Below are positions 1 through 8,989 of a stretch of 64,000 bases of DNA, one piece after another. Position numbers and translations under genes: made by a program. The first letter of the stretch is position 1. Every line of letters starts with the position of its first letter. Source of the DNA: Lachnospiraceae bacterium (GTDB taxonomy: Bacteria > Bacillota > Clostridia > Lachnospirales > Lachnospiraceae). A model generated the notes under the pieces. It worked only from the letters and a program-made list of their open reading frames with translations. It did no database searches and had not been told where the DNA came from. The stretch is taken from the NCBI GenBank assembly GCA_018384375.1, contig JAHAYJ010000042.1, positions 62,001-126,000 of the forward strand. The letters are read 5' to 3'.

Positions 1-333
1 TTGAGCGGCGGTAATGTCCAGAAGGTGCTTCTCGGAAGAGAAATTGAAGCTTCACCAACTGTATTAATAACAGCTTATCCGGTAAGAGGACTTGACATTA
101 ATTCTTCCTATACTGTATACGATCTTTTGAATGAGCAAAAGAAAAAGAATGTAGCAGTAATGTATATTGGAGAGGATCTTGATGTACTTTTGGAGCTATC
201 TGATCGAATCATGGTACTTTGTCACGGCAGGATAACCGGTATTGTTGATGCCAGAAGTACCACAAAAGAAGAGATCGGTATGATGATGACAGGTGAGAAT
301 AATATGATTGATACCGGAAAGGAGGCACTGTGA
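1..333 (+). CDS. Nucleoside (BMP-type) ABC transporter ATPase, C-terminal part only
   Basis: This is the 3' end of a gene cut by the window edge; the first codon here (ttg) is internal and encodes the L of the LSGGN ABC signature. After it come a Walker B/D-loop region (LITAYPVRGLD) and the ED-type switch segment (GEDLDVLLELSDRI) typical of the second nucleotide-binding domain of RbsA/NupO-like duplicated ATPases. It ends with MTG, as this family usually does. The stop overlaps the ATG of the permease gene by one base (TGATG), so it is translationally coupled to the two permeases that follow. The family powers uptake of nucleosides or similar compounds delivered by a BMP lipoprotein. Substrate is inferred from the permeases and from the downstream salvage operon. 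Confidence 0.88.
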   Translation: MSGGNVQKVLLGREIEASPTVLITAYPVRGLDINSSYTVYDLLNEQKKKNVAVMYIGEDLDVLLELSDRIMVLCHGRITGIVDARSTTKEEIGMMMTGENNMIDTGKEAL

Positions 334-1451
334 TGAGCAATTCTACAGAAAATGTACAGAATGAACCCTTCGCAAGAGTAATTAAACGTGCCGAGCTTTC
401 CGCCGGGAAAACAACTCTGCTCCGGTTATCGGCAGTTCTCCTTTCTTTGATTGCCGGTGGTGTATTTATCGCCTGTGTAGGGCAGAATCCTTTTGTTATT
501 TACGGAACAATTTTGTCAGGAGCTTTTCGAAGCATGATGGCATTTCAGGGAACGATCAAACTTATGATCCCGTTGCTGATCAGTTCCCTCGGTGTTACCC
601 TGGCATTTAAAATGAAATTCTGGAACATCGGAGCAGAAGGACAGATTATTTTTGGTGCAACGTGCGCCACCTTTTTTGCATTGTTCTGTTCGGGAATGAA
701 TCATGTACTTTTGATCATTGTTATGTTTCTTGCCGGGTTTATCGGCGGTGGTTTGTGGGGGCTGATTCCGGCAATCTTCAAAGTAAAATATGGTACGAAT
801 GAAACCTTATTCACCCTGATGCTGAACTACATTGCACTTCATATTGTATCCTATTTACGAGACGGTCCGTGGATGGATCCGGAATCCCAGGGATTTCCTA
901 AGATTGCCAGATTTGACAAGAATGCGTCCTTAGACAAGCTTTGCGGAATACAATTTGGTTGGCTGATTGCACTGATCCTGGTTATTTTTGTGTTTGTTTA
1001 TTTAAAGTTCTGTAAACAGGGCTATGAGATCAGCGTAGTCGGGGAAAGTCAGGATACTGCAAGGTATGCAGGAATGAATGTGAAAAAAATAGTACTTCGT
1101 ACCATGTTTTTAAGTGGTGGTATCTGTGGAATGGCAGGTATGATACAGGCAACCGGTTCCGATATCACACTGACCACATCCGTAGCCGGAGGCGTTGGAT
1201 TTACGGCAATTATCGTGGCATGGCTTGCACAACTGAATCCTTTTTCCATTCTGATTGTTTCCTTTCTTTTCAGCGTATTGGAAAAGGGAAGCAGCGTGGT
1301 ACAGTCTAATTTCGGACTTTCTACAGACTGCGCAGATGTATTGCAGGGAATCATTTTGTTTTTTATTTTAGGATGTGAATTCTTTGTAAGATATCGTTTC
1401 GTTTTTCGAAATAAAGTGCCAAAATTCAATAAGAAGGAAATGGAGGGCTAA
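333..1451 (+). CDS. Nucleoside ABC transporter permease (NupP/YufP-like)
   Basis: Multi-pass inner-membrane permease of the BPD_transp_2 family, 372 residues from the ATG at 333. That ATG has GGAGG at 321-325. A GTG at 330 is an in-frame alternative but sits too close to the SD. The conserved block around KFWNIGAEGQIIFGA is the family hallmark, and about eight to nine hydrophobic segments follow. A late EISVVGESQDTARYAGMN loop matches the EAA-like cytoplasmic coupling region (RAVGxNpxAARYAGI in relatives). It lies between the ATPase and the second permease, and the three should form one importer. The BMP substrate-binding lipoprotein gene is not in view and probably lies upstream. Confidence 0.9.
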   Translation: MSNSTENVQNEPFARVIKRAELSAGKTTLLRLSAVLLSLIAGGVFIACVGQNPFVIYGTILSGAFRSMMAFQGTIKLMIPLLISSLGVTLAFKMKFWNIGAEGQIIFGATCATFFALFCSGMNHVLLIIVMFLAGFIGGGLWGLIPAIFKVKYGTNETLFTLMLNYIALHIVSYLRDGPWMDPESQGFPKIARFDKNASLDKLCGIQFGWLIALILVIFVFVYLKFCKQGYEISVVGESQDTARYAGMNVKKIVLRTMFLSGGICGMAGMIQATGSDITLTTSVAGGVGFTAIIVAWLAQLNPFSILIVSFLFSVLEKGSSVVQSNFGLSTDCADVLQGIILFFILGCEFFVRYRFVFRNKVPKFNKKEMEG

Positions 1452-1454
1452 GAA

Positions 1455-2411
1455 ATGGATATCATAATCAAGTTTCTCGTTGCGGCGGTGGGCGCCGGAA
1501 CGCCTCTGTTGTTTGGAACGGTTGGAGAAATCCTTACCGAAAAGACAGGCCATTTGAATCTTGGTGTGGAAGGAATGATGTCGATCGGTGCATGTATTGG
1601 GTTTATGGTAGGGTACTATACGGATAATTTCTTTCTGGCTTTATTATTTGCGGCGATAGCGGGTGCATGCAGCGCATTGATTTATGCGGTACTTACGGTC
1701 ACTTTTATGGCAAACCAGAATGTAACAGGGCTGACACTTACCATTTTCGGAATCGGTTTTGCGAATTTTATCGGAATTTTTGTCTTAAATAAAAGCCCGG
1801 AAGGTACCCTGAAGCTTCCGGAACGGATTACGGCAGCAATGAGGGGGATCCATATACCTGGGCTGAGTGATATACCTGTTATTGGAGAATTGCTGTTTTC
1901 ATACAGCCCGTTTGTCTATATCGGTATCATTATTGCAGTGATCTGTGCTTATTATCTAAACCGGACGAAAGAAGGGCTGAATCTGAAAGCAATCGGAGAG
2001 AATCCCGGAGCTGCGGATGCAGCCGGCATTAAGATTACGAAGGTTAAGTATATCAATATTATTCTGGGAGGTGCTATTTGTGGAATTGGCGGCGTTTACT
2101 GCTCTATGATTATCAATGGTGGCGTGTGGATCAGTGATAATGTGGGTGGACTTGGCTGGATTGCGGTAGCTTTGGTCATCTTTGCAAACTGGCAGCCTTC
2201 CTATGCAATTTTAGGTTCTTTTGTATTTGGTGCCCTTAGGGTATTAAAATACTATATACCACAAAGTGTTTTTCCGTTCCCGATTGCTTTCTATGATATG
2301 TTACCCTTCCTGATGACGGCACTGGTTCTGGTCATCAGTTCCATGCGAAAATCAGGCAGGATCAATCTGCCGGCGGCTTTGGGCCTGAATTATTTCAGGG
2401 AGGAAAGATAA
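1455..2411 (+). CDS. Nucleoside ABC transporter permease (NupQ/YufQ-like)
   Basis: Second permease of the same importer, 318 residues, starting three bases after the upstream stop and preceded by the purine-rich SD GGAGG (1442-1446). It carries the paralogous hallmark block (TEKTGHLNLGVEGMMSIGA) and the cytoplasmic coupling loop LKAIGENPGAADAAGI. Hydrophobic helices span nearly the whole length. NupP and NupQ form the heterodimeric pore for nucleoside entry in BMP-family systems. With purine nucleoside phosphorylase, cytidine deaminase and an amidohydrolase encoded 6.6 kb downstream, nucleoside uptake is the most economical reading. Simple sugars cannot be excluded from sequence alone. Confidence 0.9.
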   Translation: MDIIIKFLVAAVGAGTPLLFGTVGEILTEKTGHLNLGVEGMMSIGACIGFMVGYYTDNFFLALLFAAIAGACSALIYAVLTVTFMANQNVTGLTLTIFGIGFANFIGIFVLNKSPEGTLKLPERITAAMRGIHIPGLSDIPVIGELLFSYSPFVYIGIIIAVICAYYLNRTKEGLNLKAIGENPGAADAAGIKITKVKYINIILGGAICGIGGVYCSMIINGGVWISDNVGGLGWIAVALVIFANWQPSYAILGSFVFGALRVLKYYIPQSVFPFPIAFYDMLPFLMTALVLVISSMRKSGRINLPAALGLNYFREER

Positions 2412-2473
2412 TTCCGGAAATGGTGAAGAATTTGATATAAAAATCAGAAATATAAGACAGAAAGGGATTAGAA

Positions 2474-3697
2474 ATGACAATTTATGATGAATTAAAAGCA
2501 AGAGGTCTTCTGGCACAGCTGACTGACGAAGAAGAGATTAAGGAACTGATCAACAATGGAAAGGCTACTTTTTATATTGGCTTTGATCCTACTGCAGATT
2601 CCCTTCATGTAGGACATTTCATGGCACTTTGTCTGATGAAACGCCTTCAGATGGTGGGAAATAAACCGATTGCCCTGATTGGTGGCGGTACAGCAATGAT
2701 TGGCGACCCTTCCGGCAGAACGGATATGAGAAGCATGATGACAAAGGAAACCATCCAGCATAACTGTGACTGCTTTAAAGAGCAGATGAGCAAATTCATT
2801 GATTTCTCTGAAGGAAAGGCAATGATGGTCAATAATGCGGACTGGCTTCTTGACTTGAATTATGTAGAATTTTTGCGTGAAATCGGCCCTCATTTTTCCG
2901 TTAACAACATGCTTCGTGCAGAATGCTATAAGCAGAGAATGGAAAAGGGCCTGAGCTTCCTTGAATTTAATTATATGCTGATGCAGAGCTATGACTTCTA
3001 TGAATTGTTCCAAAGATATGGCTGCAATATGCAGTTTGGCGGGGATGATCAATGGAGCAATATGCTTGGCGGAACGGAACTGATCAGGAGAAAACTGGGT
3101 AAGGACGCTTATGCCATGACAATTACCCTGCTTCTCAACTCGGAAGGCAAGAAAATGGGAAAAACACAGAAAGGTGCTGTATGGCTTGACCCCAATAAGA
3201 CGACTCCTTTTGAATTCTATCAGTACTGGAGGAATGTTGCAGATGCGGACGTACTGAAATGTCTTCGCATGCTGACCTTCCTGCCGCTTGAACAGATTGA
3301 TGAAATGGACAAGTGGGAGGGAAGCCAGTTGAATCAGGCTAAGGAAATCCTTGCATATGAGCTTACCAAGCTGGTTCACGGCGAAGAAGAGGCAGCAAAA
3401 TCACAGGAAAGTGCAAGAGCCTTATTCAGTTCAGGTGTTGCTGCTGATATGCCAACATCAGAGCTTTCTGAGGACGATTTTGCCGATGGAAGTATTGACC
3501 TGATTTCCGTTCTTTGCAAGGCAGGACTGGTTCAGAGCCGTTCAGAGGGAAGAAGAGCTATTGAACAGGGTGGTGTTACCTTTGGAAATGATAAGATCAC
3601 AGATGTAAAAGCTGCTTTTGGAAAGGATGCCTTTATCGGTGATGGAGTCGTTGTAAAGAGAGGAAAGAAAAATTTCCGTAAAGTTGTATTGAAATAG
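2474..3697 (+). CDS. tyrS: Tyrosyl-tRNA synthetase
   Basis: Class I aminoacyl-tRNA synthetase charging tRNA-Tyr, 407 residues, the usual bacterial length. The HIGH-type motif is HVGH at residues 45-48 within [12 protein letters not shown]. The KMSKS-type motif appears as KKMGKT near residue 232, the variant usual in this TyrRS group. Tyrosine-binding residues sit in the YDF and GGDDQWSN segments. The C-terminal 60 residues form an S4 RNA-binding domain ([14 protein letters not shown]). The SD AAAGGG lies 10 bases before the ATG. Only 62 bases separate it from the transporter stop, too little for a T-box leader, so it is probably read through from upstream or expressed constitutively. Confidence 0.97.
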   Translation: MTIYDELKARGLLAQLTDEEEIKELINNGKATFYIGFDPTADSLHVGHFMALCLMKRLQMVGNKPIALIGGGTAMIGDPSGRTDMRSMMTKETIQHNCDCFKEQMSKFIDFSEGKAMMVNNADWLLDLNYVEFLREIGPHFSVNNMLRAECYKQRMEKGLSFLEFNYMLMQSYDFYELFQRYGCNMQFGGDDQWSNMLGGTELIRRKLGKDAYAMTITLLLNSEGKKMGKTQKGAVWLDPNKTTPFEFYQYWRNVADADVLKCLRMLTFLPLEQIDEMDKWEGSQLNQAKEILAYELTKLVHGEEEAAKSQESARALFSSGVAADMPTSELSEDDFADGSIDLISVLCKAGLVQSRSEGRRAIEQGGVTFGNDKITDVKAAFGKDAFIGDGVVVKRGKKNFRKVVLK

Positions 3698-3720
3698 AAA
3701 TCTGATATTGGGGGACTAAA

Positions 3721-6087
3721 ATGAAGGAAACAGCATACAGCTATAAAAATCTACCGATTCCCGGTGGTGGATATGTTACCGGTTTTTTATTCCACCCGGA
3801 AAAGGAAAATATTTTATATATCAGGACGGATATCGGCGGCTGTTATCGCTTTGACTATCATGATAAACGGTGGTATTCATTGAGTGAATCGGTCAATATG
3901 TTTGACCTCAGTGAAACCTATCCTATTGCGATTGCTGTGGCTCCTAAAAAACCTGAAAGATTGTATATTGCAAGCGGAACGGATCAAAGCTGTGATGAGA
4001 ATGGACATCCTTGGGGAAAACTTTCGATTTCCGAGGATTTTGGAAGGAACTTTATTCACCGTAAAATCCCTTTTTATGTACATGGAAATATGAATGGAAG
4101 AGGAACCGGCTATCGCCTCATTCAGGATCCGTCTGCGGAAGCTACGTTGTACTTTGCAAGTCAGAAAGACGGCCTCTTAAGAACAGAGGATCTGGGGGTC
4201 TCATGGGAAAAGCTGCAAACAGGTGGTGAAACCTACATGACCTTTGTTTGGTGCTCCGAAAATGGTAAAACGTTGATAGCCGGAAGCGCCGGAGTCACAA
4301 CAGGTAACAAACGGCTTCGCGGGCACAGTCTTTATGTTTCATATGATAAAGGGGAGCATTTTGAAAAGATGCCAATGCCGGAAAGTGTAGAGATTGATGG
4401 TTCTAAATGGAGCGGCTATGTGGCACAGCGCTATGACTATGACGGCCGTTTCTTTTATTGTACGCTTGCGAACACCGGAAGGAATTCCTATGTCACTGAT
4501 ATCGGATACAACTGTGATTCCGGAGATGTTATTGGTGGAAGGGTAATTCGTTATGAATTTGGAGATGACGGTCGTATCTGTGGCTATAAGGATATTACAC
4601 CTGACTGCGCAGCAGATGCCGACGGCATCTATACCATTTCCCAGGCGCAGACTCTTGATTATGGTTTTGGCGGCATTTCCAGTTGCAGATCGATGCCGGG
4701 ATTACTTGCTGTCAGCACGCTCTGTCGTGAGGAGGGTGATATCCTGTATCTATCCCGTGATTACGGAGAAAACTGGGAAGTGACTATGTTTGATTTATCC
4801 ATCGGGAACCTGCATTTTGAGACTTCCTATATGAAACCAGAATATAATGGCGGACATTCACTTCTGCATTGGCTCAGCGACGTAAAGATCAATCCTTTTC
4901 ACCCCGACGAAGTATGGTTTAACAGCGGAACCGGTGTTTTCGTTGGAAATAATTTTACCAGGGCGGACAGGAGCTTTTGTGACTGCTGTCGCGGAATTGA
5001 AGAAACGGTCCATCTGAATGTATACGGTCCGGTGGACGGTCCGGTGCTGGCACTTGATATTGTGGGGGATCTGGGGGGCTTTGCTTTTCAGTCTTTATCC
5101 ACACCCTGCGAGAATTCCTTTGCTGACAGTGAAGGAAACAGATATATTACCTGTATCAATGCAGATTTTTCTGATCTGCATCCGGAGACAGTGGTTGTAA
5201 CCCCTCGTGGTAACTGGAAAGGAAAGACCAGGGGAGGTCTGATCTTATCAAAGGATTATGGTCGTACCTTTGACAGAATCCCGCTTCCTTATGGCATATC
5301 CGATTATCTGGATGAGCGCTTCAAACTGATTGAATGTCCGAATGTCAATTCTGGGTGGGTGGCACTTAGCAGTGATACAAAATCAATCGTATATTGTGTG
5401 GCAGACGGTATTGATCTGTTTGCTAAAGGTGTGATCGTAAGCAATGATTGCGGTAAGAGTTTTCATAAGGTAAAAATATATGATCTGGAAAAGAAGGATA
5501 TTTCAGATTCCGGAGAGCATTTCAAGGTGTATTCTGACAGAGTAAATGCGGATGTTTTCTATGGCTTCGGGGATGGGCTGAAGTTATTTTACAGCTGTGA
5601 CAAGGGTAATGAATTTTATCAGGTTACAGGTACATATTTCTCTGAACAGGAGTTATGTCTTGGTCTGATTGACTGTGCAAACAAAACCGAAATCAGAGGC
5701 GATGGCGGCAAGGAAGGCATTTTTTATCTTGCATTAGGAAAGTTCGGCTTATACAAGCTTGTGTTTACGCAAACGGAATATAAGAAAGCTGAGGTAAAGC
5801 TTCAGAAGCTGGCCGGCAGTAAAGATGCGGCATATCGTGTAGGCCTGGGGCTTCTTTCGGAAAATAGTGATTATCTTGGGTGTGATAAAGCATTGTATAT
5901 CTGTGGAACCCTGGAAGGTGTTTATGGATTCTTCCGCTCCTTTGATGACGGAAGGAGTTGGGAGAAGATTAATAACGAAGAGCAGCAGTTCGGTGATATC
6001 AACAGTATTGACGGTGACAGCAGATGCTTTGGAAGGTTCTATATCGCAACAGGCTCCTTCGGCCTCAAGTATGGCGAACCGGTGTAG
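3721..6087 (+). CDS. GH74-like seven-bladed-propeller glycosidase, intracellular
   Basis: A 788-residue protein resembling GH74 xyloglucanases (oligoxyloglucan-active beta-propellers). Support comes from the opening IPGGGYVTGFLFHPEKEN, the block ILYIRTDIGGCYR, and repeated Asp-box-like turns (SEDFGRNF, TEDLGVSWEK, SRDYGENWEV, SKDYGRTFDR, SFDDGRSWEK). Family alignment suggests Asp37 (in RTDIGG) and Asp387 (in WLSDVKINPF) as the paired catalytic acids; this is by analogy. No signal peptide, membrane segment, CBM or dockerin is present, unlike most secreted GH74 enzymes, so it would act on imported oligosaccharides or do something else. SD GGGGGA precedes the ATG. No transporter or other glycosidase is adjacent to confirm substrate. 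Confidence 0.72.
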   Translation: MKETAYSYKNLPIPGGGYVTGFLFHPEKENILYIRTDIGGCYRFDYHDKRWYSLSESVNMFDLSETYPIAIAVAPKKPERLYIASGTDQSCDENGHPWGKLSISEDFGRNFIHRKIPFYVHGNMNGRGTGYRLIQDPSAEATLYFASQKDGLLRTEDLGVSWEKLQTGGETYMTFVWCSENGKTLIAGSAGVTTGNKRLRGHSLYVSYDKGEHFEKMPMPESVEIDGSKWSGYVAQRYDYDGRFFYCTLANTGRNSYVTDIGYNCDSGDVIGGRVIRYEFGDDGRICGYKDITPDCAADADGIYTISQAQTLDYGFGGISSCRSMPGLLAVSTLCREEGDILYLSRDYGENWEVTMFDLSIGNLHFETSYMKPEYNGGHSLLHWLSDVKINPFHPDEVWFNSGTGVFVGNNFTRADRSFCDCCRGIEETVHLNVYGPVDGPVLALDIVGDLGGFAFQSLSTPCENSFADSEGNRYITCINADFSDLHPETVVVTPRGNWKGKTRGGLILSKDYGRTFDRIPLPYGISDYLDERFKLIECPNVNSGWVALSSDTKSIVYCVADGIDLFAKGVIVSNDCGKSFHKVKIYDLEKKDISDSGEHFKVYSDRVNADVFYGFGDGLKLFYSCDKGNEFYQVTGTYFSEQELCLGLIDCANKTEIRGDGGKEGIFYLALGKFGLYKLVFTQTEYKKAEVKLQKLAGSKDAAYRVGLGLLSENSDYLGCDKALYICGTLEGVYGFFRSFDDGRSWEKINNEEQQFGDINSIDGDSRCFGRFYIATGSFGLKYGEPV

Positions 6088-6091
6088 GAAA

Positions 6092-6784
6092 ATGCAGCAA
6101 TATCAATTAATCAGAAGCAAAAGAAAAACCATTTCCGTTTCTTTCGATCAAAATATCCGTCTGATTGTCAGGGCGCCTATATGGGTGCACAAAAAGGATA
6201 TCGAAGCTTTTCTGACAGAAAAGGAAGAATGGATTAGCGCAACGGAGAAACGTTTAAAGAATGCAAGACAAAAAGAACTCTTAACCCGTCTTCAGCTGGA
6301 AAACGGTGATGAAATAGGGTATCTTGGAGAAAAACTGTCTCTTACAGTGATCAGAGAGGAAAGAACGCGAGCAAAGATAAAACGCTTTGAGAATCGCCTG
6401 CTTTTATGGGTGCCTTATGAAGCAGACTATGATTATCGTCAGAAGCAGTTGGAAAAATGGTACCGTAAGGAAGCTTTTTCTGTGATCAGCAGAAAAGCCG
6501 CGGAATATGCCAAAATGCTGGGTGTGTCCTTTGAAGAAATCCATATTAAGGATCAGAAAAGCCGCTGGGGAAGCTGTAGCGGTATGAAAAATCTGAACTT
6601 TAACTGGCGCATTATTATGGCACCGGAGGAAGTCTGCGATTATGTAATTATTCATGAGCTCTGTCACTTGCAATTTATGGATCATTCGACAAATTTTTGG
6701 AGTCTTGTTTCAGAATTTTGCCCCGAATATCAAAAACAGAAAGCATGGCTGAAGGAGCATGGTAAAGATTTATATGTTTTTTAG
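6092..6784 (+). CDS. YgjP/M48-type zinc metallopeptidase (DUF45)
   Basis: Cytosolic 230-residue member of the YgjP-like metallopeptidase family. The zinc motif HELCH is at residues 188-192 (VIIHELCHLQFMDHS), with the downstream His/Glu environment expected for an HExxH gluzincin, and the family block SRWGSCSG lies upstream. The reading frame stays open back into the GH74 gene. I chose ATG 6092, five bases after that stop, because the homologous N-terminus (QYQLIRSKRKTISVSF) begins there; ATG 6071 is an alternative that overlaps the upstream gene. No signal peptide is seen. The physiological substrate of the family is poorly defined. Confidence 0.85.
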   Translation: MQQYQLIRSKRKTISVSFDQNIRLIVRAPIWVHKKDIEAFLTEKEEWISATEKRLKNARQKELLTRLQLENGDEIGYLGEKLSLTVIREERTRAKIKRFENRLLLWVPYEADYDYRQKQLEKWYRKEAFSVISRKAAEYAKMLGVSFEEIHIKDQKSRWGSCSGMKNLNFNWRIIMAPEEVCDYVIIHELCHLQFMDHSTNFWSLVSEFCPEYQKQKAWLKEHGKDLYVF

Positions 6785-6801
6785 TCATTTCAATTGACGG
6801 A

Positions 6802-7365
6802 ATGAGAGGAAATATGGAGGGATTTGCACCGGGGCCGGAATGTGCCTTATGTCAGGGAAAATGCTGTAAAGAGAAGGGATGCTCCCTTTCCCCAAAGGAT
6901 ATGTTAAGAACCTTACAGGAAAGAAATGGCCTGCAGCAAATTGATGCCGGGAAGCTGCGTGAGTTGCTTCTTGAACTTTTAAATGAAGATGAGATGCAGC
7001 CTCTTTATGCAATTGATTATTTTACTACAGAAAACGGCCCACTTTTTTACTTGAGAATGCGTCATAAATGCTACACCTTTATTGGAGTGGATGCCATGGG
7101 AGAGTGCTGCGCGCTTACCCCTGAGGGGTGCAGCCTTTCAGAAGAAAGAAGACCAAAGGGTGGCAGGTTCTTAAAAAGTACACCTGATAAACAGTGTATC
7201 CAGCATTATTCAAGGGAAATGATGATTAATGACTGGGCACCCTATCAGGATGCTCTTTCCACTATCTGGAAGGAATTTGAACCTGAATTTCGCGAAAACG
7301 GAATCTTTGACCGTTGTGATGCAGAATATTTCAAATGGATGCGGATGCAGCGGGAAGGAAAATAG
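6802..7365 (+). CDS. Cysteine-cluster protein, YkgJ/Fe-S-binding-like
   Basis: A 187-residue soluble protein of unknown function. The N-terminus has a dense Cys cluster (CALCQGKCCKEKGC), and further cysteines follow in GECCALTPEGCSL and near CIQH. This spacing is reminiscent of the zinc- or iron-cluster-binding YkgJ family, but conservation is too loose to name it firmly. ATG 6802 has a weak SD. ATG 6814, preceded by GAGAGGA, is equally possible and would remove four residues. It follows the metallopeptidase by 17 bases and sits 64 bases ahead of spoIVA, with no terminator between, so its transcript probably runs into spoIVA. Confidence 0.62.
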   Translation: MRGNMEGFAPGPECALCQGKCCKEKGCSLSPKDMLRTLQERNGLQQIDAGKLRELLLELLNEDEMQPLYAIDYFTTENGPLFYLRMRHKCYTFIGVDAMGECCALTPEGCSLSEERRPKGGRFLKSTPDKQCIQHYSREMMINDWAPYQDALSTIWKEFEPEFRENGIFDRCDAEYFKWMRMQREGK

Positions 7366-7374
7366 CGTACAAAG

Positions 7375-7403
7375 TCATAAATAAATACCCCTTTACATAC
7401 ATT
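7375..7403 (+). promoter_or_regulatory. Candidate sigma-E promoter of spoIVA
   Basis: TCATAAA (7375-7381), a 14-base spacer and CATACATT (7396-7403) fit the sigma-E consensus (KMATATT, N14-15, CATACANT), with an exact -10. spoIVA is a classic mother-cell sigma-E gene in Bacillus, which supports the assignment. The start of transcription would fall near 7409-7412. Confidence 0.75.
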
Positions 7404-7424
7404 AAACTAAGTATGGAAGGGGTA
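7386..7424 (+). promoter_or_regulatory. SD-sequestering inverted repeat before spoIVA
   Basis: TACCCCTT (7386-7393) is perfectly complementary to AAGGGGTA (7417-7424), which contains the spoIVA SD. An inner 5-bp stem pairs CATAC (7396-7400) with GTATG (7411-7415). The sigma-E -10 lies in the inner stem and loop. Only RNA started upstream would contain both arms, so read-through mRNA would hide the SD while sigma-E mRNA would not. The functional reading is inference. Confidence 0.6.
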
Positions 7425-7429
7425 ATTTT

Positions 7430-8917
7430 ATGGATTTGAATACAAAGAAAGAATATGATTTATACAAGGACATCCAGCAAAGATGCGGCGGTGAAATATA
7501 CATAGGTGTTGTGGGCCCCGTAAGAACCGGAAAATCCACTTTTATCAAGCGCTTTATGGATATAATGGTGCTCCCTAATATGCTTGATGTCTATGAAAAA
7601 GAGCGTGCGGTAGATGAACTTCCTCAAAGTGCAGGAGGAAAAACCGTCACTACAACAGAGCCCAAATTCATCCCTAAAGAAGCTGCCAAGCTGACATTAG
7701 GAGAGGGAATGGAAGCAAAGGTAAGATTAATTGACTGCGTAGGCTATATGGTTGAGGGTGCCGGTGGGCATATGGAAAATGATGCCGAACGTATGGTAAA
7801 AACCCCCTGGTCAGCAGAAGAAATTCCATTTACACAGGCAGCTGAAATCGGAACAAGGAAGGTGATCAACGATCATTCTACAATCGGGATTGTTGTTACC
7901 TGTGATGGGAGCTTCGGTGATATTGAGCGAGCTAGCTATGTCCCCGCAGAGGAGCGTACCATCAAAGAATTAAAGCATCTCCGGAAACCCTTTGTTGTCC
8001 TGATGAATACAGCAAAGCCCTATAGTGATGAGGCTGTGAAGCTTTCAGATGAGCTTTCAAAAAAATATGAAGTTGCTGTGATCCCTGTCAACTGCGAGCA
8101 ACTGAAAAAGGATGATATCAATCAAATTTTTGAAAAAATACTCTGTGAATTTCCTCTTACCATGATTGAATTTTATATGCCGAAATGGGTGGAAATGCTT
8201 CCCGCAAATCATAAAATGAAGGTGGATATTATTGAGCGGGTGAAGGAGATCATGAAGCAGTATAACTGTATTCGTGATGTAAAAAATCAACCGATTTCCG
8301 TAGAAGGTCCATTCGTCAAGAAATGCAAGATGGACAGTATTGATATGGCGGACGGATGCATAAAAGTATGGCTTGAAGTAGATGATGCCTACTATTATGA
8401 AATGCTCAGTGAGATGGTGGGAGAGTCTATAGACAATGAATATCAGCTTCTTTCCGTACTGAAGGAAATGGCAAAAATGAAGAAAGAATATGTAAAGGTA
8501 CTCCATGCCATTGATTCAGTCAGACATAAAGGATATGGGGTGGTAACACCGGAAAGAGATGAAATTCGGCTTGATAAGCCGGAGGTGATCAGACATGGGA
8601 ATAAATTTGGTGTAAAAATCCGAGCAGAGAGCCCCAGCATTCATATGATAAGGGCAAATATCGAGACGGAAATCTCACCAATCGTAGGCTCCGAGGAACA
8701 GGCCCAGGATCTAATTCGCTTTATTACCGATTCCAGTCAGAAGGAAGATGGTATTTGGGAGACTAACATATTTGGTAAATCTGTGGAGCAGCTTGTAAAT
8801 GATGGAATTACCAGCAAACTGACAATGATTGGAGAAGAGAGCCAGTTAAAGCTTCAGGAAACCATGCAGAAAATAGTGAATGATTCTAACGGTGGAATGG
8901 TTTGCATCATTATTTGA
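7430..8917 (+). CDS. spoIVA: Stage IV sporulation protein A (spore coat morphogenetic ATPase)
   Basis: SpoIVA polymerises on the outer forespore membrane using ATP and forms the base on which the coat assembles. The 495-residue length is normal for the family. The opening block with the Walker A motif GPVRTGKST (residues 29-37) is diagnostic, as are the ETTEP-like TTTEPKFIPKEA switch region and the LIDCVGYMVEGAGGH segment (Walker B-like). The C-terminus ends in the short hydrophobic GMVCIII tail that in Bacillus contacts the SpoVM-marked membrane. It is monocistronic between a sigma-E-type promoter and a strong terminator. Confidence 0.97.
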   Translation: MDLNTKKEYDLYKDIQQRCGGEIYIGVVGPVRTGKSTFIKRFMDIMVLPNMLDVYEKERAVDELPQSAGGKTVTTTEPKFIPKEAAKLTLGEGMEAKVRLIDCVGYMVEGAGGHMENDAERMVKTPWSAEEIPFTQAAEIGTRKVINDHSTIGIVVTCDGSFGDIERASYVPAEERTIKELKHLRKPFVVLMNTAKPYSDEAVKLSDELSKKYEVAVIPVNCEQLKKDDINQIFEKILCEFPLTMIEFYMPKWVEMLPANHKMKVDIIERVKEIMKQYNCIRDVKNQPISVEGPFVKKCKMDSIDMADGCIKVWLEVDDAYYYEMLSEMVGESIDNEYQLLSVLKEMAKMKKEYVKVLHAIDSVRHKGYGVVTPERDEIRLDKPEVIRHGNKFGVKIRAESPSIHMIRANIETEISPIVGSEEQAQDLIRFITDSSQKEDGIWETNIFGKSVEQLVNDGITSKLTMIGEESQLKLQETMQKIVNDSNGGMVCIII

Positions 8918-8940
8918 CCATTTCCCCTCCAGATACTTAA

Positions 8941-8980
8941 AAGAGCAGAACACTTTTCAAGAAAGTTTTCTGCTCTTTTT
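8941..8980 (+). terminator. Rho-independent terminator after spoIVA
   Basis: AAGAGCAGAA (8941-8950) pairs with TTCTGCTCTT (8968-8977), further inner pairing is possible, and a T run continues to 8980. It closes the spoIVA transcript. Confidence 0.9.
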
Positions 8981-8989
8981 GCGCCGGCA

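Noticed and set aside
2412-2473. T-box leader before tyrS
   Set aside because: Only 62 bases are available and no specifier stem or antiterminator is visible.
2492-3379. 295-codon open frame on the - strand inside tyrS
   Set aside because: Antisense shadow of a well-conserved synthetase gene; no SD and no recognisable protein pattern.
5867-6091. N-terminal extension of the YgjP-type peptidase into the GH74 gene
   Set aside because: The frame is open by chance. Family similarity and spacing support the ATG at 6092.
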